Assembly: GCA_030427585.1 (NCBI GenBank)
Contig: JAUIBW010000040.1
Coordinates: 1 to 44,033, forward strand
Source: Bacteroidia bacterium
GTDB lineage: Bacteria; Bacteroidota; Bacteroidia; Flavobacteriales; Flavobacteriaceae
Reading direction: 5' to 3'
Length of the DNA stretch: 44,033 nt
Below, in pieces: positions 42,110-44,033 of this stretch (within the stretch, counting starts at the first letter, position 1; every line of letters starts with the position of its first letter). The position numbers were made by a program, and so were the translations under genes. Below the pieces are notes generated by a model that worked only from the letters and a program-made list of their open reading frames with translations, was not told where the DNA came from and did no database searches.

Positions 42110-43600
42110 ATGCATGTTATTTCTTCTATAATCCACACCTTATCCGACGAATCGAAGCGAAATTTCATTGCGATATTGCGGCAAAAGAATAAAAGAAACG
42201 ATACCAAAAACATACAGTTGTTTAAGCTTTTGGATACCACATCAACAGTTAAAGACCTCGATATCCAGATTTATGGTAAAAGAGCCAAAGGAGCGTATCA
42301 CGCCCTATGCAAAAGACTGCATGACACGCTCATTGATTTTATCGCGGCCAAAAGTTTTGAGGAAGAGACTTCAGAAGAGATGGAAACTCTTAAGCTCCTT
42401 AGAGCCAGCAGGAGTTTCTTCGAACAAAAACAATATAAAATTGCTTTTAAAACCATTACCAAAGCAGAGCAAAAGGCCAAAACCTATGCACTTTTCAGTA
42501 TCCTAAACGAGATTTACTACACACAGATCCAATATGCTCATCTTAATCGTGGGATAGCAATAGAGACATTATTCGCTAATTTCAGGAGTAATAAAAAATC
42601 ACTACAGCAAGAAGAAAACCTAAACCTGTTTTATGCCACTGTACAGCACGAACTTGTAAAACAACAAAGAGATGCCGTACCGATTATAAAAAATACCTTA
42701 TCCAAATTTGGGTTATCGATTACACAAGACCTTACGTTTCGATCCTTATATAAGATCCTTGAGATTACAAACCAAACAGCTCATATCACCCGGGATTATC
42801 ACGCTATACTTCCTTTTGTAGAAGAAGTTTATACACAAATAGACACCAAAGAAGATGTAATCGACAAACACCTTTTTTACCATATCCAAATCCTGTATTA
42901 TGTAGCCAATTCTTATTTTAGGAGTAAAGATTTTGATACCTCGCAGCAGTACCTTGCCCTTATGCACGAGCAAATGAAAAAACACCAGGACAAGTATTAC
43001 AAGCGATTTTTTCCGCAATACACCTTACTACACTCACTTAATCTTAATTATACAGGCCGGGCAAAAGATGCTATTATGATCTTAGATACTTTTGATTATG
43101 AGAAATACAAAGACCAGATTGCCTATATCCTGGATCTTAAGTTAAGTCATATTGTATATTATTTTCAGCAACAACAGTATAAAGAAGCCCTGGGTATTCT
43201 TAATGATTTTTACCACAGTGATCACTGGTATACCGAAAAAGCGGGACTTGCCTGGGTAATTAAGAAAAACCTGATCGAGATCCTGTTACGTATAGAGTTG
43301 GATCATATCGATATCGTAGCATCCAGAGTCAACAGTTTTAAAAAGAAACACGGCACCTATCTTAAGAGTAATAAAGAAACGCGAGCATCAGAATTTTTAA
43401 AACTAGCGATTACCTATTACTATAAACCAGAAGTAGTTACTACGGCAGCATTTAGAGATAAGATGTATACCACACTCACCACTCCTACCCCCCAGGACGA
43501 AGATATTTTTGATATGAGTTTTTATGCCTGGATAAAAACCAAAGTCGAAGGCACCTCATTATACGAAACCACTTTAGAACTGGTTCATCAACGATTCTAA
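42110..43600 (+). CDS. large all-helical (TPR-like) protein of unknown function
   Basis: A 496-residue soluble protein without signal peptide. Almost entirely predicted helix: IYGKRAKGAYHALCKRLHDTLIDFIAAKSF, then SFFEQKQYKIAFKTITKAEQKAKTYALFSILNEIYY and QILYYVANSYFRSKDFDTSQQYLALMHEQM. Then LKLSHIVYYFQQQQYKEALGILNDF. The spacing resembles tetratricopeptide-type hairpins, although no strict consensus is seen. Conserved proteins of this kind occur in Flavobacteria next to many different genes. Codon use is like the neighbours. Function unknown. Transcribed from a TATCTTTA-like box about 18 bases upstream. Confidence 0.7.
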   Translation: MHVISSIIHTLSDESKRNFIAILRQKNKRNDTKNIQLFKLLDTTSTVKDLDIQIYGKRAKGAYHALCKRLHDTLIDFIAAKSFEEETSEEMETLKLLRASRSFFEQKQYKIAFKTITKAEQKAKTYALFSILNEIYYTQIQYAHLNRGIAIETLFANFRSNKKSLQQEENLNLFYATVQHELVKQQRDAVPIIKNTLSKFGLSITQDLTFRSLYKILEITNQTAHITRDYHAILPFVEEVYTQIDTKEDVIDKHLFYHIQILYYVANSYFRSKDFDTSQQYLALMHEQMKKHQDKYYKRFFPQYTLLHSLNLNYTGRAKDAIMILDTFDYEKYKDQIAYILDLKLSHIVYYFQQQQYKEALGILNDFYHSDHWYTEKAGLAWVIKKNLIEILLRIELDHIDIVASRVNSFKKKHGTYLKSNKETRASEFLKLAITYYYKPEVVTTAAFRDKMYTTLTTPTPQDEDIFDMSFYAWIKTKVEGTSLYETTLELVHQRF

Positions 43601-43697
43601 TTTTTTTTACTTCTTCGCTTACTATGGTATATCCTTCATGTACCCTTCGGCATGTTTTGATGATTCATATCCGTATCCTGAACCATATCGTACTCTA

Positions 43698-43736
43698 AGC
43701 CCTTCGATAAACTCAGGACAGGTTTATCGAAGGGCT
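43698..43736. repeat. REP-like palindrome beside the transposase
   Basis: AGCCCTTCGATAAAC (43698-43712) and GTTTATCGAAGGGCT (43722-43736) are perfect 15-bp arms around TCAGGACAG. CCTTCGATAAACTCAGGA-type palindromes recur in many Bacteroidetes genomes. A degenerate relative lies at about 40807-40834. It may act as a terminator of the IS110 transcript. Confidence 0.65.
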
Positions 43737-43819
43737 CAGGGTGCTTTAAGGGTATGGGAAGGCACATATTTTGATTACTCCTATCTGTACCCTGAGCATT
43801 CTAAGATAAAGCCAAATTT

Positions 43820-44033
43820 TTATGCACTTAATTTCACAAACGATTCATTTCTTTTGGCCACAGCAAAAATTCTGAGTACTAATTTATTAGCAACGGCATT
43901 TAGTACTGATAATTTGTGCTTGCCTTCATTGAGTTTTCGAGCATAGTATTTTTTAAGTTGTGGATCGTGCTGTATTGCAGATATAGCAGCTTTGAACAAG
44001 ACGCCTTTTAGACTTGCTTCTTTTAAATAATGT
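43820..44033 (-). mobile_element. IS110-family transposase, C-terminal end (cut by window edge)
   Basis: The reading frame enters from the right edge and stops at TAA (complement of 43820-43822). The visible 70 residues read HYLKEASLKGVLFKAAISAI, then QHDPQLKKYYARKLNEGKHK and LSVLNAVANKLVLRIFAVAK. This is the conserved C-terminus of IS110/IS116/IS902 transposases (KxALxxAAxSAIxHxPxLKxxYxRKxxEGK). The catalytic DEDD N-terminal domain and the Transposase_20 core lie beyond base 44033. IS110 elements usually lack long terminal inverted repeats, so the element's edge cannot be set; the REP-like palindrome at 43698-43736 is close by. Confidence 0.8.

Overview
The window looks like chromosomal DNA of a marine-type flavobacterium (Bacteroidetes, Flavobacteriaceae; an Aquimarina-like organism would fit, but this is inference). 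The evidence is low GC, promoters of the Bacteroidetes form TTG-N19-TAnnTTTG, a Bacteroidetes 'putative porin', a secreted protease with a type IX secretion C-terminal domain, DUF1573, DUF2157, GDYXXLXY, SPOR and YiaAB families, and many small lipoproteins.

Left part (1-11.1 kb), nearly all on the minus strand. A stable-RNA-type promoter at the left edge points out of the window. Then come a frameshifted DUF2938 gene, a soluble AraC regulator, and two copies of one module: a membrane-anchored AraC regulator followed by a beta-lactamase-fold serine hydrolase (4323-1932 and 11075-8199). Both hydrolases carry the same 13-base leader motif at the same distance from the start codon. Between the modules lie an NTF2-like lipoprotein, a small-alarmone-hydrolase-like HD protein, a beta-barrel protein and two membrane proteins. 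One of these resembles a cytochrome b subunit and sits behind an exact FNR-type palindrome.

Accessory island (11.1-16.8 kb). Remains of decayed genes (LRR fragment, frameshifted orphan) are followed by three about 131-137 bp imperfect palindromes of one family. These separate single genes or small operons in a cassette-like layout: a DUF4932 putative metalloprotease, an ArsR-SRPBCC-DoxX-YdeI operon, and an orphan. No integrase or transposase for them is visible.

Core-like middle (16.8-32.8 kb). Present are a putative porin, RNase HII, a two-gene unit of a 58-residue protein and an MNT-type nucleotidyltransferase, a large lipoprotein with a propeller-like C-terminus, a 1218-residue secreted metalloprotease, several lipoproteins, LipB, a 51-residue Pmp3/YqaE peptide, a membrane-anchored LuxR-type regulator, DUF1573, and a thioredoxin-TPR protein. 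An array of five 41-bp repeats, each with a small hairpin, lies after DUF1573.

Right part (32.8-44.0 kb). A gene-poor stretch with an orphan and remnants precedes lysS. Then come a secreted orphan whose start codon can pair with an upstream sequence, a SPOR protein with a near-perfect promoter, the GDYXXLXY/DUF2157 pair, a dispersed-repeat-like stretch, a YiaAB membrane protein, a helical-repeat protein, a REP-like palindrome and the C-terminal end of an IS110-family transposase cut by the window edge.
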